From: Cyclina sinensis
Taxonomy: Eukaryota > Mollusca > Bivalvia > Venerida > Veneridae
NCBI GenBank assembly: GCA_012932295.1
Contig: JAAONU010000002.1
Location: forward strand, 22,475,770 to 22,539,769
Direction of reading: 5' to 3'
Length of the DNA stretch: 64,000 bases
This document shows positions 12,296-24,240 of the stretch, one piece after another (the stretch's first letter is position 1; every line of letters starts with the position of its first letter). Below the pieces are notes generated by a model that saw nothing but the letters and a program-made list of their open reading frames with translations, ran no database searches and was not told the origin of the DNA. The position numbers were made by a program, and so were the translations under genes.

Positions 12296-14817
12296 TTATG
12301 ATAATAAAGTCATGTTTTTCATTCTCATAAAGTACATTTTTTATCCCTTTCAGGAAATGTTTACCTTTTTCTTTGAGCGGTTGGTGGTGGGAAGGGGGGA
12401 CCTCGCATAAAGACGGGATAAAGGGAAGTCAGTGCTATATGAACATGAGTGATTCCCCTTAGTCTTTTGCTTCAGAAGCTTAAAGCCAAGGTCAAAGAAA
12501 GCCTGGCTTCGCCGAGGTGGACTGCCATGATATTTTTGTTATTTAAAAAAAGTAAATTTTCTTATAAACGTGATCTGTTCATTGATCTAATGTCCATGTC
12601 TTCTTTCCTGCTTTACACTATTGATATACTGTCGACTTATTTCACACTTTTCAATGATTCAAGTAGACAGTTTTACTTCTTATCTCCGTTTGAGTGTTGA
12701 TACTAAAAATTACATACTGAATTAATGATTACTTCTTACTTCCATAGAAACAGAAGAGGCTGTATTCAACCTTAAACAACAAAACCTAAGTTTCATAAAG
12801 AATACTTTTTCCAGTTTAAAATCATTTTTGGTTTTTCAAACTCTGTATGACTTCTGTACGAGTGTTACTATAACATCAACTCCCCTGCTATGAAGGTAAG
12901 AAGTTATTTGGATAAAAGAAAAAATTTGTATGAAAAGTATATACAATATAGTCGCCTTACACTCTCCTAAGGCACGGCAGAGACTAATGCTTTGTCACAC
13001 ACCAACACTTTTCTACGTAGAAATTCAAGACCCATAACATATTTTAAGTTCAATATGTCAAGGTAACAGCGTTTCATCTTACGTTTGTTTATGGCTTACG
13101 CAACAGAAAGAACTTATCTGTTTTCCGAAACATGCACCAAAAAGCTGATGCGTCGTGATAGCCTATCCCGAGAGTCATTGTGTTCTCATCTCCTAAGAAT
13201 AGATCTGTCTTTTTCTCACTATGAGTCTGCCCTTTTTTGTATTTGCAGTTTTTCTTCAGTTTACTGAAAATGGATTCTGGAATGTCTATCACGTAAGTAT
13301 TGTGTATAGGAATGGCCAGTGATTTCTTGACATACATGGGGTGTACGTATGTCTTGGACTTCGATTTCACCATAATATATCTGAGTGAATCTTAGCTTTA
13401 TTAAAGCACCGCTTCAAAACGATATTCACAAAACCACAAGCATGAGTTAAAGCTTATAGTTTTTGATGGTAAAAGCTTTCAGCGAGCATTGAATTATTAC
13501 TTTTCCCATTCCTCACACATTCTGGTACTCCAAACGGGAAAGAACTGTATTCTATGTTGCTTCTTTGAATTGTGTGACACAACTAGTATCCTTTAAGTGA
13601 GTAAACAGATACAGGACAATATAGCAACATCGGGATGTAGCTGTGGTACACGCACTAAAGTTCTGGTGGCATTCGCAAGATAATATATTACTATTGTCCG
13701 CTAGTTTTGGTTGATTTGAGGCTTACATGTCATACAGTCTTCGCATTTATTTCCAAACTTTTGCCCTCCAAGTATATAGTGTCGCTTTTCATAATCAAAA
13801 ACCTCTTCATTCAATTACAGTATCTCGTTCATCACGTCTGGTTGGCGTTTAATCTACACTGACTTGCGCGTTACACATGGCTTTATTTACGTCTAAAGAT
13901 AGCTTTATACCTTTGCTTCCACTTTTCAGAAACACGTACACCGACTCTCTTTGGCATTTCACAATAATGGAAACTCATTTAAACTTAACGAAAATCAGTA
14001 ACATCCAATTGCTTTTGAGTCGTTGTGTCCCCTTTGAATTAAACAGAAACTAAAAAGATACAATTTCTCATCCTCCTGTTATCGACGATTAACTGATTGG
14101 CGCGTACATTTTGAAAACCAGCGTGAGGACAATTGATTGGTTATGCTATGAGAAAATCCGAATGAAATTGTTTCACATGATTGATTCTTTCCATAAATCG
14201 GCAAAGGTAGCATCTTCAGGAGATAATAAAGAGAGATTGGGACTTGATGTTACACTGGAATGCTGTAGGATTTTATTTGGTTGTTTGTAACCTAGAAATA
14301 ACAGTATATAGGGTTGTTTCTTTGCTAGTGATTGATGGATTTTTGCATTGATATTTGCATTTAATTGAAATATTTCTAAATCAAAGTCTCTCTGAAAGTT
14401 GTTTTAATCCAGTTTGATAAGTTTTAGAGATATTTCGCAAAATTTATGTTAAAATAAAGTGTCTGGTAGACTGAAATGGATGTTTCTGTCATATTTTGAT
14501 GTAGAAGGCAATATCGCATTTCTAAGTATTATGTTGTTTCCAGTAGAATTCAGCAATGAAATGTTAATTCTGAGTACATATGCGTATTATGAGGGCTTTG
14601 TGCTTCAATTTCGATGTAAGTATGCCAAAAAATACGGAAAAACAAGATTTCTTCAGAAATCTATTATTTCAATATAATAGGAGAAAAACGTAAGAATAGC
14701 TCAAATGTTTATTTACGTTTTTCTAAAAAAACTTGGAAAAGTTTTATAAAAACAAACCATTAAAGCTGATTTGAAAAACGTAAACAGTGAACTGCAACAC
14801 GAGATATTTCTGTATCT
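12296..14817. other. Intergenic sequence, no supported gene
   Basis: Several 60-95-codon open frames occur (for example 12449-12700 and 13089-13373) but none has recognisable domains or convincing splice context. Around 14290-14770 similar AT-rich phrases with TTTCTAAA and ACGTAA recur without a clear period. Confidence 0.45.
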
Positions 14818-15960
14818 TTTAGCTCACCTGGCAAGGTCATTTACCACCTAATTTCACAGAAATGTTCCTTACATAGCCCACTATCAAAATTGCGGAAACG
14901 GTTCTGCTCCATTGAACAAAATGGTTACAAGAGCTAAAGATAGATTTTCGTTAACATGTGGCTTCAAATGACATCTCCTCCAAAACCACTTTTCCATTTT
15001 AAACTAAATTTGACAGAACTATTCTTTATATTGCCCTTATCTAAAATTGCTCTAACCGTTCCGCTCTATTGGGCATAAAAGCTGCAAAAATAGAAAAAAA
15101 CAAACATGAAACAGCATTTCCTCCTAAACGGCAAGGATATTTACACCAAATTTCACAGAAATGTTCTATCTATCTATTTGAGATTTATCGTCGGTACCGG
15201 TTGCCCATATGACCGACGCCCCCTGAAGAGATTAGTTATATTAGGTTGTGGGGGTAGTGCAAGATACAGAAAGCATCCCATTCCAGAGCACCCCTGGTTC
15301 TTTTGCATGCTCAGTGTATAGCACTGATACATGAGACCTCGGTTTAACGTCTCATCCGAAAGACTATTAGTAATTTTAGTGGAGGAGCGGGGGATCGAAA
15401 TCGGGACCCCTGGTATACCAGTCAAGGGCATTACCACTGGGCCACATCCGCTCCTACAGAAATGTTCCCTATAAAGCCCTCTGTTTATATTGCTTAAACG
15501 GTTCTGCTCCATTGAACAAAATGGCCCCCAGAGCTAAAATAGACTTTCCTAAATATCTGGTTTCAAATGACATCTCCTCCAAACCCACTTGGCCATTTTA
15601 AACCAAATTTGACAGAAGTGTTCCTTATATTGCCCTTTCTAAAATTCTCAAACCGTTCCGCTACATTGCACATAAGGGCTTCAAAAGCTAAGAATAGAAA
15701 ACAATTGAATCAGCATTTCTTCTTAAACGGCAAGGTCATTTTCCACCAAATTTCACAGAAAATGTTCCTTCCAAGAAAAGCAAACAACATCTCCTCCTAA
15801 ACGGCAAGGATATTTTCCACTAAACCTTGCAATAATGTTTCTTTCATAGCCCTCTATTAAAATTGCTAAAAAAGGTTCTGCTCCATTGAACAAAATTAGC
15901 TAAAAATATATTTTCGTCAATATTTTGCTTCAAATGAATTCTCACAAGCTGCTATCTCAC
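14818..15960 (+). mobile_element. Tandem-core element (TTTAGCTCACCTGGC head), split by a SINE
   Basis: It begins TTTAGCTCACCTGGC (14818). Core phrases ATTTCACAGAAATGTTCC, GGTTCTGCTCCATTGAACAAAATGG (14905, 15505, 15875) and CAAATGACATCTCCTCCAAA repeat with a ~300-370-bp period. One unit is interrupted exactly at ACAGAAATGTTC by the SINE at 15167-15455. Non-coding. Confidence 0.65.
15167..15455 (-). mobile_element. Complete tRNA-derived SINE (RUDI/V-SINE-like) with 12-bp target-site duplication
   Basis: Read on the minus strand from 15455, the tRNA-like head has an A box TGGCCCAGTGG and a B-box-like GATTTCGATCC, then a body with TTCGGATGAGACGTTAAACC and CCAGGGGTGCTCTGGAATGGG, and a 3' end of (ATAG)n. 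ACAGAAATGTTC occurs at 15155-15166 and again at 15456-15467, a perfect 12-bp target-site duplication within the surrounding core repeat. The body resembles conserved molluscan SINE cores from memory; the family name is tentative. Confidence 0.85.
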
Positions 15961-17730
15961 AATTGCCCTTGCCCCATGGGTTTTATTTGTATAAAATATG
16001 AGATCTTTGAAAATCTTCAATAAGAAAATGTAATATTGCATCTATGTTTGGTTAACAGCAGACCAGACAAATTTTTGTGCAGGGTTTGTGCGGACTTATA
16101 AGATGACAAAGCTGTCTGATTGGTCAAAAATGGAAAGGTTGTTCTGAAAATCATTTTACCTGAAAACAACACATATATTGAAGAACAAATTGAAATTAGG
16201 CGTAAGTGTGCCGGGACAATTCTTGGCTATTTTGCCGTTTTAAGATAAACAGGAAATTTCGACAGATTGTAATAAAAATACCGAAGTGACTGGTGTGATC
16301 TCCTAAGGGGCATAATAATAATAATCTTTAATAATCTTTGTTGGCAATCTACTCGCATTGATCTCCCTCCATTCTTCGGAAAAGGTTGTACTAAAACGGA
16401 AGTAACCGTTTTGTAAAGATGTTTAGTGAGTATGATTGTCTAGTGGACCTCTACCATTTATACAAGTCATGGCCCCTTGACCAAAATTGGCTGCGCCTTA
16501 GGGGTCACTTGATCTAACATAGAGTAAAATAGGAAAAAGTTTGAAAGATCGTCTTGTCAGAAACCACAAGGTCTAGAGCTTAGATTTTTGGTTGATAACA
16601 TCATCTCATCGAACTTTAATTTAGATGGACCAACATTAAGACGACATTCTATCTAAAGGAGATTTATTAATAATGCATTGCTTTTTAATTTCAAGTTAAA
16701 CTCATATGTGTTGAAGCTTCTCAATGTGATCAAAGAATTCCTGTAAAATTCAAGCTTCTTTGAGTAAATTTGGAACTGTTAAGATCTTACTGTTAGGGTT
16801 CCCAGTGGTCTTTGGGTCTTCTTTAACATACATCTTCAGACCTTGTTTCGGAACACGTCTTCTCGCTAGTGCCGAAGCGCAGAGACGAAGACACGATATA
16901 TAAACTGCGCCATTTTCGAACTTCGAAACAACATGTGTTGAGTGTGGACCTAATAATACTAAGTTTCAGTCACTAATGAATAGACAAAACTATAATTAAC
17001 AAAACAACTGAAACTTTACAAGCGAAAACACGAAAAGACGAAGAATCGTTAACAGGCCGATCGGCGACTTTTCGCATCGATGCTAGCGCCAAAGCACTGA
17101 AACCCAAGGGGCAGAAATCAGCAATCATAACCGACGGACCGTCATCTACTAAACATTATACCACGTTTTCTTCGAAAAAAAAGGGGGGGGGGTGGGGTCG
17201 GCTGGGGGCAAAATAAATGATAGATTGAATCAATAAATTTCTTTCTTATTTCTTACCTACGTTAGATAATAACATAACCTATATTAAACTTATAAGAATC
17301 ATATGAAGTGTTAGTCTTGTACAGGTTCAGTACAAGCATCCAAGAAAATCTCGCTGGAGTAATATTTAGAACTACTGATATCCAAAACATAATCCATTTC
17401 AATTCAGCAAAAATTCTAGATATCATTTTTGATTACTTACTACAAACACATTTTAAGATGTGTTTAGCTGAAATAAAAGTTTCACGTTTTTTATCCGGAA
17501 AATAAGTCTTCTTTTAAATTTATATTCTGATGTGAGAAGGGAATTTGTCAAGTCACATCATATTTTACATCAATAAAAAAACTAACTGCATTGTTGTTTA
17601 TCTCGTATCTAAATATAAACGCAAGACAAAGCCAGTGACGTAGGTGGGATAGTCATCTCGGTGCACTAACTGTAAAGAATACCAACGTAAAGAACATGTA
17701 AATCATGACATAAATCATGACAGCCCTCTG
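15961..17730. other. Intergenic sequence with one decayed core-repeat fragment
   Basis: A single unit of the 20545-22497 family lies at about 16440-16610 (AAACCACAAGGTCTAGAGCTTAGATTTT). A purine-rich stretch of A8 then G10-class runs (17176-17210) could form a G-quadruplex. A short (AAT)n occurs near 16313. No gene seen. Confidence 0.5.
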
Positions 17731-17738
17731 TATATAAG
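17699..17738 (+). promoter_or_regulatory. Candidate core promoter: twin 12-bp repeat plus TATA box
   Basis: TAAATCATGACA occurs twice in perfect tandem (17699-17710, 17711-17722), followed after 8 bases by TATATAAG (17731-17738). Transcription would begin near 17760. It lies ~760 bp upstream of the peptide ATG at 18496, with a consensus donor (CCG|GTAAAGA, exon end 17803) in between. Its role as promoter is inferred from position and motif only. Confidence 0.4.
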
Positions 17739-17760
17739 AACACGCACTCAAGGTTAATAT

Positions 17761-17803
17761 AAGCTGTGTAACCAATCGTGTCAGACAGTGTGCGAATTCA
17801 CCG
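17761..17803 (+). other. Predicted non-coding exon 1 of the 18496 peptide gene
   Basis: Bounded by a start inferred ~30 bp after the TATA box and by a GTAAAG donor at 17804. It would be joined to the acceptor TTTTGTAG ending at 18468, giving a 665-bp intron in the 5' UTR. No transcript evidence is available. Confidence 0.35.
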
Positions 17804-18495
17804 GTAAAGATAAGATATTCACCTTTCTAACTAAGTACATGAATAATAAAACAGTATCAGCTTTTAAATTGAAAGAAAATACAACTTGACTATCTCCGTG
17901 AGATCCGTGTTGAAAATCAGACGTCAGTTCAGTCGTACAATCTTTCTGGTTGTTTACTCGGAATTCTTGTATTGGGACTGACCATAATTGATTTGATCTT
18001 GATTTGAATCAAAGAAAACATACGATTCGACAGATATTTATACCACTCCTTCTTACACATTACGAAATGCAACCAATGTGTAGAACTTTAAAATTGAACC
18101 TGTACCACTTTAATGTCAGCTAAAAAGCAAAGACTATAATATCAAATGTTGCATCACTATTCGTTTAAATAGGAGCCAAGCAGCTGGATGACTGTTTGAA
18201 GTTTAATACGTATTTTTTGTGGTTTAAAACTTTCAATACTCTACTAAGGTTGGAAGACGGACATTTCATTATATCAAAAGCGTAATATTTTTATTATATT
18301 ATTTAAAAAAATTATATTTAGACAATATTAGAATGAATTAACTCTGATTTATTATAACTTACATTTTTAACATTCATTCTTAATTATATGTTTTTTTTTC
18401 TGCGATAAAAACTTTAGTAATGTTGGTATGTTTCGACTATTGTTCCAGTATTGTTTTCTCTTTTGTAGGTTGCTAAACAAATCAGTGAGGTACAC

Positions 18496-18696
18496 ATGGA
18501 TTTAAGCCGAACACTTCGACGTTTTCTAAGAACTATCTTTTTAGTATTGTTGTGTGCGACCTTGACATACTCTCTGTGTAAAAGCATGGGCTATGTTGGA
18601 TGTATCGACCTAGGATGCTATCGTAAAGAAGGTGGCAGGTGTGTAAACTTTGGAAGGAGACCCGACAATAATTGTCTTTGTGTTATACGTAGCTAA
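18496..18696 (+). CDS. Secreted six-cysteine cationic peptide, paralogue A
   Basis: A 66-residue precursor with ATG at 18496 and TAA at 18694-18696. Residues 1-13 are basic (RTLRRFLRT), residues 14-27 hydrophobic: a plausible signal peptide. The rest has Cys 28, 36, 41, 49, 60 and 62, spacing C-x7-C-x4-C-x7-C-x10-C-x1-C, with G-x-C before the fourth and a terminal C-x-C. Mature charge is about +4. The layout recalls CS-alpha-beta defensins, but the second and third cysteines are separated by four residues rather than three, so it may be a different fold. A splice acceptor ends 27 bases before the ATG, so the coding region is one exon. Its partner at 43515-43715 has identical length and Cys spacing and 34 of 66 identical residues, which argues strongly for a real gene. 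An antimicrobial or signalling role is only a guess; family not recognised. Confidence 0.72.
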   Translation: MDLSRTLRRFLRTIFLVLLCATLTYSLCKSMGYVGCIDLGCYRKEGGRCVNFGRRPDNNCLCVIRS

Positions 18697-18759
18697 GGAT
18701 TAAGAGTATAAAATTGTTATTATATTGTACAATACTGATGTGCTTTACATGCCGTAACA

Positions 18760-20544
18760 CCTCTTGGAAAGTTAAGAATAATACAAATACGTGACACTGC
18801 TGGAAATTCTACAAGATACGTTTGGGACACCTGTACTAAGTAGGAGATGCTTACTATGGCGACGTCAGTGATATGGAGTGTATATTATACCTGCTGAACA
18901 ATGCGGTCATGACATCTTTATGATAACACACCAAGAGGAAAGTGGTTGACATTATGAGGTCACTGGGCTAATGCAATACTAGTAAATTAACATTTGAAAC
19001 ACGTAGATATGTCTCGTCTTTCGTGAGAAACATTTTGAATTCTGTCAAAACTTTTAAGTGGCAAACGTAATGAACTACTGTTCAACGTGCGAAAGTATTT
19101 GATTTAAAATACATATAAAACGAAGAGAGATTCCGTGGTCGTGTTGTAACGCACAAAGGGTGGCTTTATCCACTAACAATACCAATGAGACCCGATCTAC
19201 AAATTTAAACGCTTTAAACTGAACATGTAAAAATTAAAAAAAGAAGAAAAGAAAATGATGTCTCTTCTCGCTCTACCTGAAAAAAAGCAAAACAAAAACG
19301 ATTAAAGTCTACTTAAAAGTGAAAGCTCAAATGAATAAGTAGGTGCAGCGAGCTACCGATTTTGTAAAAATTTGGAAATTTTATACGGGTTTGTTTTTAT
19401 TCTTCGCATGTAAATCAACCGCTTTATTATAGTTTCCTATTTTCATTTATTTTATTGTTATCTGTGGATCGATTTGACAGAGTAATCTGATTGGCTTATG
19501 CTAATTCATGCGAGTTTGTGATCATTTCAGAAATCCGCAGTAAAATATTTATGCCTCTTCCTCAGCAATTTCAAAATCTGAAATAATCTTTAAGGTGGGT
19601 ATCATCGTTTACAATTTGTTTTACTGAAGTGACAGTTATTGACCCATTGTAACTTGCTCATTTTGTGTGAAGTCTGAACGAAAAACTTCTGCAATTTACA
19701 TGACGAATTTGGTGGAAATCTTTAGAGAGCTAAAGCCTATTTTTGGTCCATTAAAAGGTATTTAGTGGGGAAAACCTAAATATCTCACAAAGAAAAATTC
19801 AGTTGACGACACTATACATTACTGGTCATGTAAAGGTAGCAGTGATGAGTTTTTGTAGACGTTGAAAAAATTTACGGAGGACCTCCATGGTCATGAATTT
19901 TCAGTTCAGTGTTTTCTAGCGATGATATGGAAAACAAGTTAAATATCTGTGACCTTAGAAATTTCTTTTCCATTGTTAGATTGGAGGTCAAGTTTTTGCG
20001 ACATTTTGGCACAAAATGTACTGTGAAAAGTTTAGCTAAATTTACCTAAGCATAGTATATTCAGATACATCCTGCCATTTCAATTAAAAATCATCTCTTT
20101 CTTGAATGTCATTCAGTTTGAGCCCTTATTTGTAGAATTATAACTTAATTTCTATAAATTATATATTTCGTCTAGGCAGTTTTCACTATTCAACGGCTCT
20201 TGCTTATCTTATCTACGGTCCTATATAATGTCCCATGTACGCAAACTCAACGGAGGGTTACTTTCCCTACCTTATGAGTAACCAATGTTTGAACATGTTT
20301 TTGCTTATTGTTAAACAAGAGCAAGCCTTATTATCTTTTCTTATTTTGCAGTTTTTTATTTATCAAACCGAAATCTTTCTCACTGTAAGCAGATGATTTG
20401 GTTAAATGGGAAAACAATGACAAGACCTGTCACTGAAAAATGATAATGCACCCAAAGTGGTACTTTGATCTTTGAGCTGAGGATCAGATGAAGATAAATA
20501 ATAGATCCTTCTAAAGTAGTTTTTTTAGATCACATAAACAGAGC
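18760..20544. other. Intergenic sequence, no gene seen
   Basis: AT-rich, without open frames of note, tandem repeats or recognisable transposon ends. The first part may hold the 3' UTR of the peptide gene, though no AATAAA is evident just after its stop. Confidence 0.5.
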
Positions 20545-22497
20545 GTGGTCATGGTAAGCTATTGTGACCGGGCTGTGCCCGTTGTTCGACGAGCGTCGTG
20601 CTTCAACATCTCTAAAACTGCTGGGCCAAATTGATGGAAACTTTGCCTGAATGATCCTTGCATGAAGCTCTACCAAACTTGTTCAAAGAATTCAATTCAA
20701 TGTAGAGCTTTAGTTGCTATGGCAACCAAAGTGAAAATCTGAAAAAATCTTCTTGTCTGAAACCAATGGCATCCTCTAGTAGAGCTCTACCAAGATTGAT
20801 CTACAATATTGTTCAATTTATGTACTTTGGTGAAAACTGGCACGGTCCCAGGTGTCACATGTTTTGCAAAGAATTATATAGGAAAAACTTTTTTTTGGGG
20901 TCTGAAACCACAAGCCCTAGAGCTGAGGTATTCTGCACGGAGCATCATCTAGAGATCCTTTACTAAGATTGTAAAATCATACTCTTTGTTGCATTAATGG
21001 CACTGCCCAGGGGATCACTTAGTTTTATATAGCCTTATATAGGAAAAACTTTGAAAATCTTCTTGTCTGAAACCACCAGGCCTAGAGCTGAGATAGTTTG
21101 CACGAATATCATCTAGCAGTCCTCTACAAAAATTGTTTAGATAAAATCCCTTGGATCATTAATGTCCCCGCCCAGGGGTCGTTTGGTTTTACCTAGGTCT
21201 ATAGAATAAAAAATCTTCTTTTTTAAAACCACAAGGCCTAGAGCTGAGGTATTTTGTGTTGAATCATCAAGTAGAAGTCCTCTACAAAGACTGTTCAGAT
21301 TATGCTGCTGGGGTCATTAATGGTCCTGCCCTGGGGTTACTTAGTTTATAACGACATATATAGGGGAAAAAATCATTTCTCATAAACAACATGGTCTGGA
21401 GTCTAAATATTTTGTGTCACGTAGTCAAGTAGACCTGTACCAAGAGTGTTCAGATAAAACCCCAGCATTCAAAGTTGGCTATGCCTTTGGAATCCCGTGT
21501 TTTTAATAGACATATATAGGAAATAGTTTGAAAATCTTCAAGGCCGATAGTTATATTTTGCATGGAGCATCATTTAAATATCCTCTACCAAGATTGTTCA
21601 ATTTTTGTCCCTGGGTTCATTAATGACCCCACCCAGGAGTCACTTGATTTTGCAAAGGCTTGTAGACTGAAAACTTTGACAATCTTCTTGTCTGAAACCA
21701 CCAGGCTTAGAGCTGAAGTATTTTGTATTGAACATCATCTAGCAGTCTTCTACAGAGATTGTTCAAATTATGCCCCCTGGGATCATAACTGTCTTCTCCC
21801 TAGGGGCCCTATATGTGTAAAATATAAACCATAAAGGTTTGACCTTAGATATTTGGTTTGTAGGATCGTTTAGCTTATCTCTACCAAGATTGTTAAAATT
21901 ATTTTCCTCGGGTTAAAATTGGCCCAGCCCTGCGCAAAGGGCCCCCTGATTTACTTTAAGATATTTAGGAAAAAAATGAAAACCTTCTCTGAAACTGCTA
22001 GGCCCTCAGCTTTAAGATTTGGTATGTAGCATCATCTATTGAATCTCTTCCAAAGTATTCAGATTATCTCCATTTGGTCAAAATTTACCCATCTTGAGAG
22101 GTCACTTGATTTACATTGAGTTATATAGAAAAACTTCAAAAATCATCCTCTCTGAAACTGCATGGTCAGCAGTCTTGAAATTTAGTGTGTAGCATTGTGT
22201 AGTTGACCTCTGTCGGGATTGTTCAAATTATTTCACAGGGTTCAGAAATGGCCATGCCCTGATGGTCCTGCGTGTGTAGAATATAAAATCTTTGAAAATC
22301 TTCTTATCAGAACTTGTATTTTAGCTTTGACTTTAGGTGACATTGACCTTGTACTTCTGAGCTATTTTCTGTCTATGAAATTTGGACGAAATTTTGCATG
22401 TAGATTTCAGCTTCAGCATCATGTGAACTTAACTTGATTCCTTTCATTGTCCTTTCTGTTTCAATTTGTACTCATTGGTGCTCATGACGCTCTTGTT
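20545..22497 (+). mobile_element. Tandem-core element with ~160-bp core, about eleven diverged units
   Basis: It starts at TAAGCTATTGTGACCGGGC (about 20552). Units are marked by CTTGTCTGAAACCACCAGGCC, AGAGCTGAGGTATTTTGC, CTCTACCAAGATTGTTCA and GGGGTCATTAATGGCC, recurring at about 20756, 20901, 21066, 21223, 21380, 21540 and 21693, then decaying. The right end is GCTCTTGTT (22488-22496). Several short open frames (20766, 21562, 22219) are fragments of the core and not genes. Confidence 0.65.
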
Positions 22498-22870
22498 GAC
22501 AATTTGACCTTCAATGTCAGGGACCATTTAATGTTCAAGATAAAAAAAAATATGTCATTGAAGGGTTGTTGTGTGCAAACATGAACTGAATTTGTTTAGT
22601 AACAAGAGAGTTATGGCCAATATTAAGTTTTTGAGAATTAGACCTTCGAGGTCAAGGTCATTCTGGGGTCAAAGTGATATAATTGTATGTCATAGGGAAG
22701 GTCTTGTCCAAAGGGATGTTGTGTTCAAGTATGAAGTAAATCCATTTACTAATAAGGAAGTTATGGTCAATGTTAAAGATTTCGGACGAACGGACGGAAT
22801 GACAGAGGGACGGACAGATAGACAGACGGACAGTTCAAATACTATATGCCCTTCTTCGGGTGCATAAAAA
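22498..22870 (-). mobile_element. Inverted tandem-core element fragment abutting the previous one
   Basis: On the minus strand it begins TTTTTATGCACCCGAAGAAGG (22867 leftward), matching the left end of the 11010 element, followed by a GTCC/GTCT microsatellite (22783-22835) and about two core units with AAGGTCAAGGTCATT. The open frame 22571-22867 is by chance. Confidence 0.6.
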
Positions 22871-22879
22871 CTAATATCG

Positions 22880-23365
22880 TTAAACAAGGGAATTTTTAGT
22901 CTTACCCACTTGATTTTTTTTGTTCCCGTTTTTATTTTCTTTTTTGTGTGCTGGTATAACATAAAACAGCGTTTCTTCATTATAGCTTTATCGTTGTTAA
23001 GGAATTCTCACAGAAAGTAAAGTGTTTGAATAATAAGTTCTTTTCAAAAGGACAAAAAAACAAAGTCGTGAACTGGTGTAGACCTCTATTATTTTAGATT
23101 CTTTAAAATACTACTAACAGACTTAACTCAGATCTATTTTGACAGATAAATGACAAAAATATGTAATTAAAATTGACATGTTTGTCATTTGCTACTAATG
23201 GAGTTGCTTTATGAAGCAACAACGAATCCCTTTGGTCAAAATATTTCAGTTTATTAAGAAGGAAATAATTTCAAAACAACCATATTGCAAATAAGCAAAG
23301 ATAATATAATTATAAAGTTGAGAAAAGGGTATTTTTTTGTTTTACAAAATGCAATAAGAAATATT

Positions 23366-23415
<50 letters not shown>

Positions 23416-24240
23416 CGGACATATTTGAGAGAAAGTGGTTTGAGAGAAAGTGGTTAAGTTTATCAAAATATGACAATATATTTTTATTAGTATTACGATA
23501 ATAAGCTCACAAGTTCATAAGGTCGAAATTAAGCCGAAATATAGTTTTTTGCAGGTTTGAGGACTGATAAGATGATCACATATCAAAGGTTTATCTTAAC
23601 ACAGAAATTCTAAATTTTACTAAAAATAGATGTAGAGTGACCAGTAACCGTTTTGTAATAAATTTAAAATATGATCTGTATATACTTGGCATTCTTCTAG
23701 AAGCATACAGTATGACAAATTTACATCTATGTCAAACCATTCACATTCTAGAAACACTCCAAAACCTAAACATTTGAAAATAACGACAACAGCAACAAAA
23801 TACATCTAATGATAAGCTATTAAACATTTAAGATAGAACACTTTAATTTTATTAATAAAACTACTTTTTTTTCTATTCTCTAACTTTTACTTCGTTGTTG
23901 CTCATGATGATTAGGTCTAACTACATTTAATATTATACAGACTACTCTGTACGTGAGCTGTAAGACCTCTGTAGAAAAAGTGTGTGTATATTAAACGTAC
24001 ACAGCTTAAGTAAGCTGTACTCTGCAAGTTTATGGATATAAATCACAGTAAGCTATATACATTTTCAAGCAAAGTTTACAGCTCACGTGTAAGGTCTGTT
24101 TGAGTGTAAGCTGTATCAGCCATAACAGTGCACATCTACTTTTGGTACCGAATGTTCCCTTAAAGTTTCATTGAATTCCGACTGACAGTAATTAGCTGAG
24201 TATTCGCTCGGTCAAAAAAAGACTAGACTGACGGACGGAC
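22880..24240. other. Intergenic sequence with (AG)n and palindromic AGCTGTA motifs
   Basis: An (AG)n microsatellite spans about 23370-23414. At 23950-24090 a 13-bp perfect inverted repeat (ACGTGAGCTGTAA ... TTACAGCTCACGT) encloses further AAGCTGTAC/GTACACAGCTT dyads, suggesting a small palindromic element. No gene seen. Confidence 0.5.
23370..23414. repeat. (AG)n dinucleotide microsatellite
   Basis: AGAGAG run with one interruption (AGGG). Confidence 0.9.

Noticed and set aside
13089..13373. 94-codon minus-strand frame
   Set aside because: No homology recognised, no signal or domain, and it overlaps another frame on the plus strand.
17176..17210. Poly-A/poly-G stretch as the tail of a processed pseudogene
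   Set aside because: No coding remnant or target duplication is visible upstream.
22571..22867. 98-codon frame ending in a TDRQTD-type tail
   Set aside because: It is translated core repeat and GACGGACA microsatellite.
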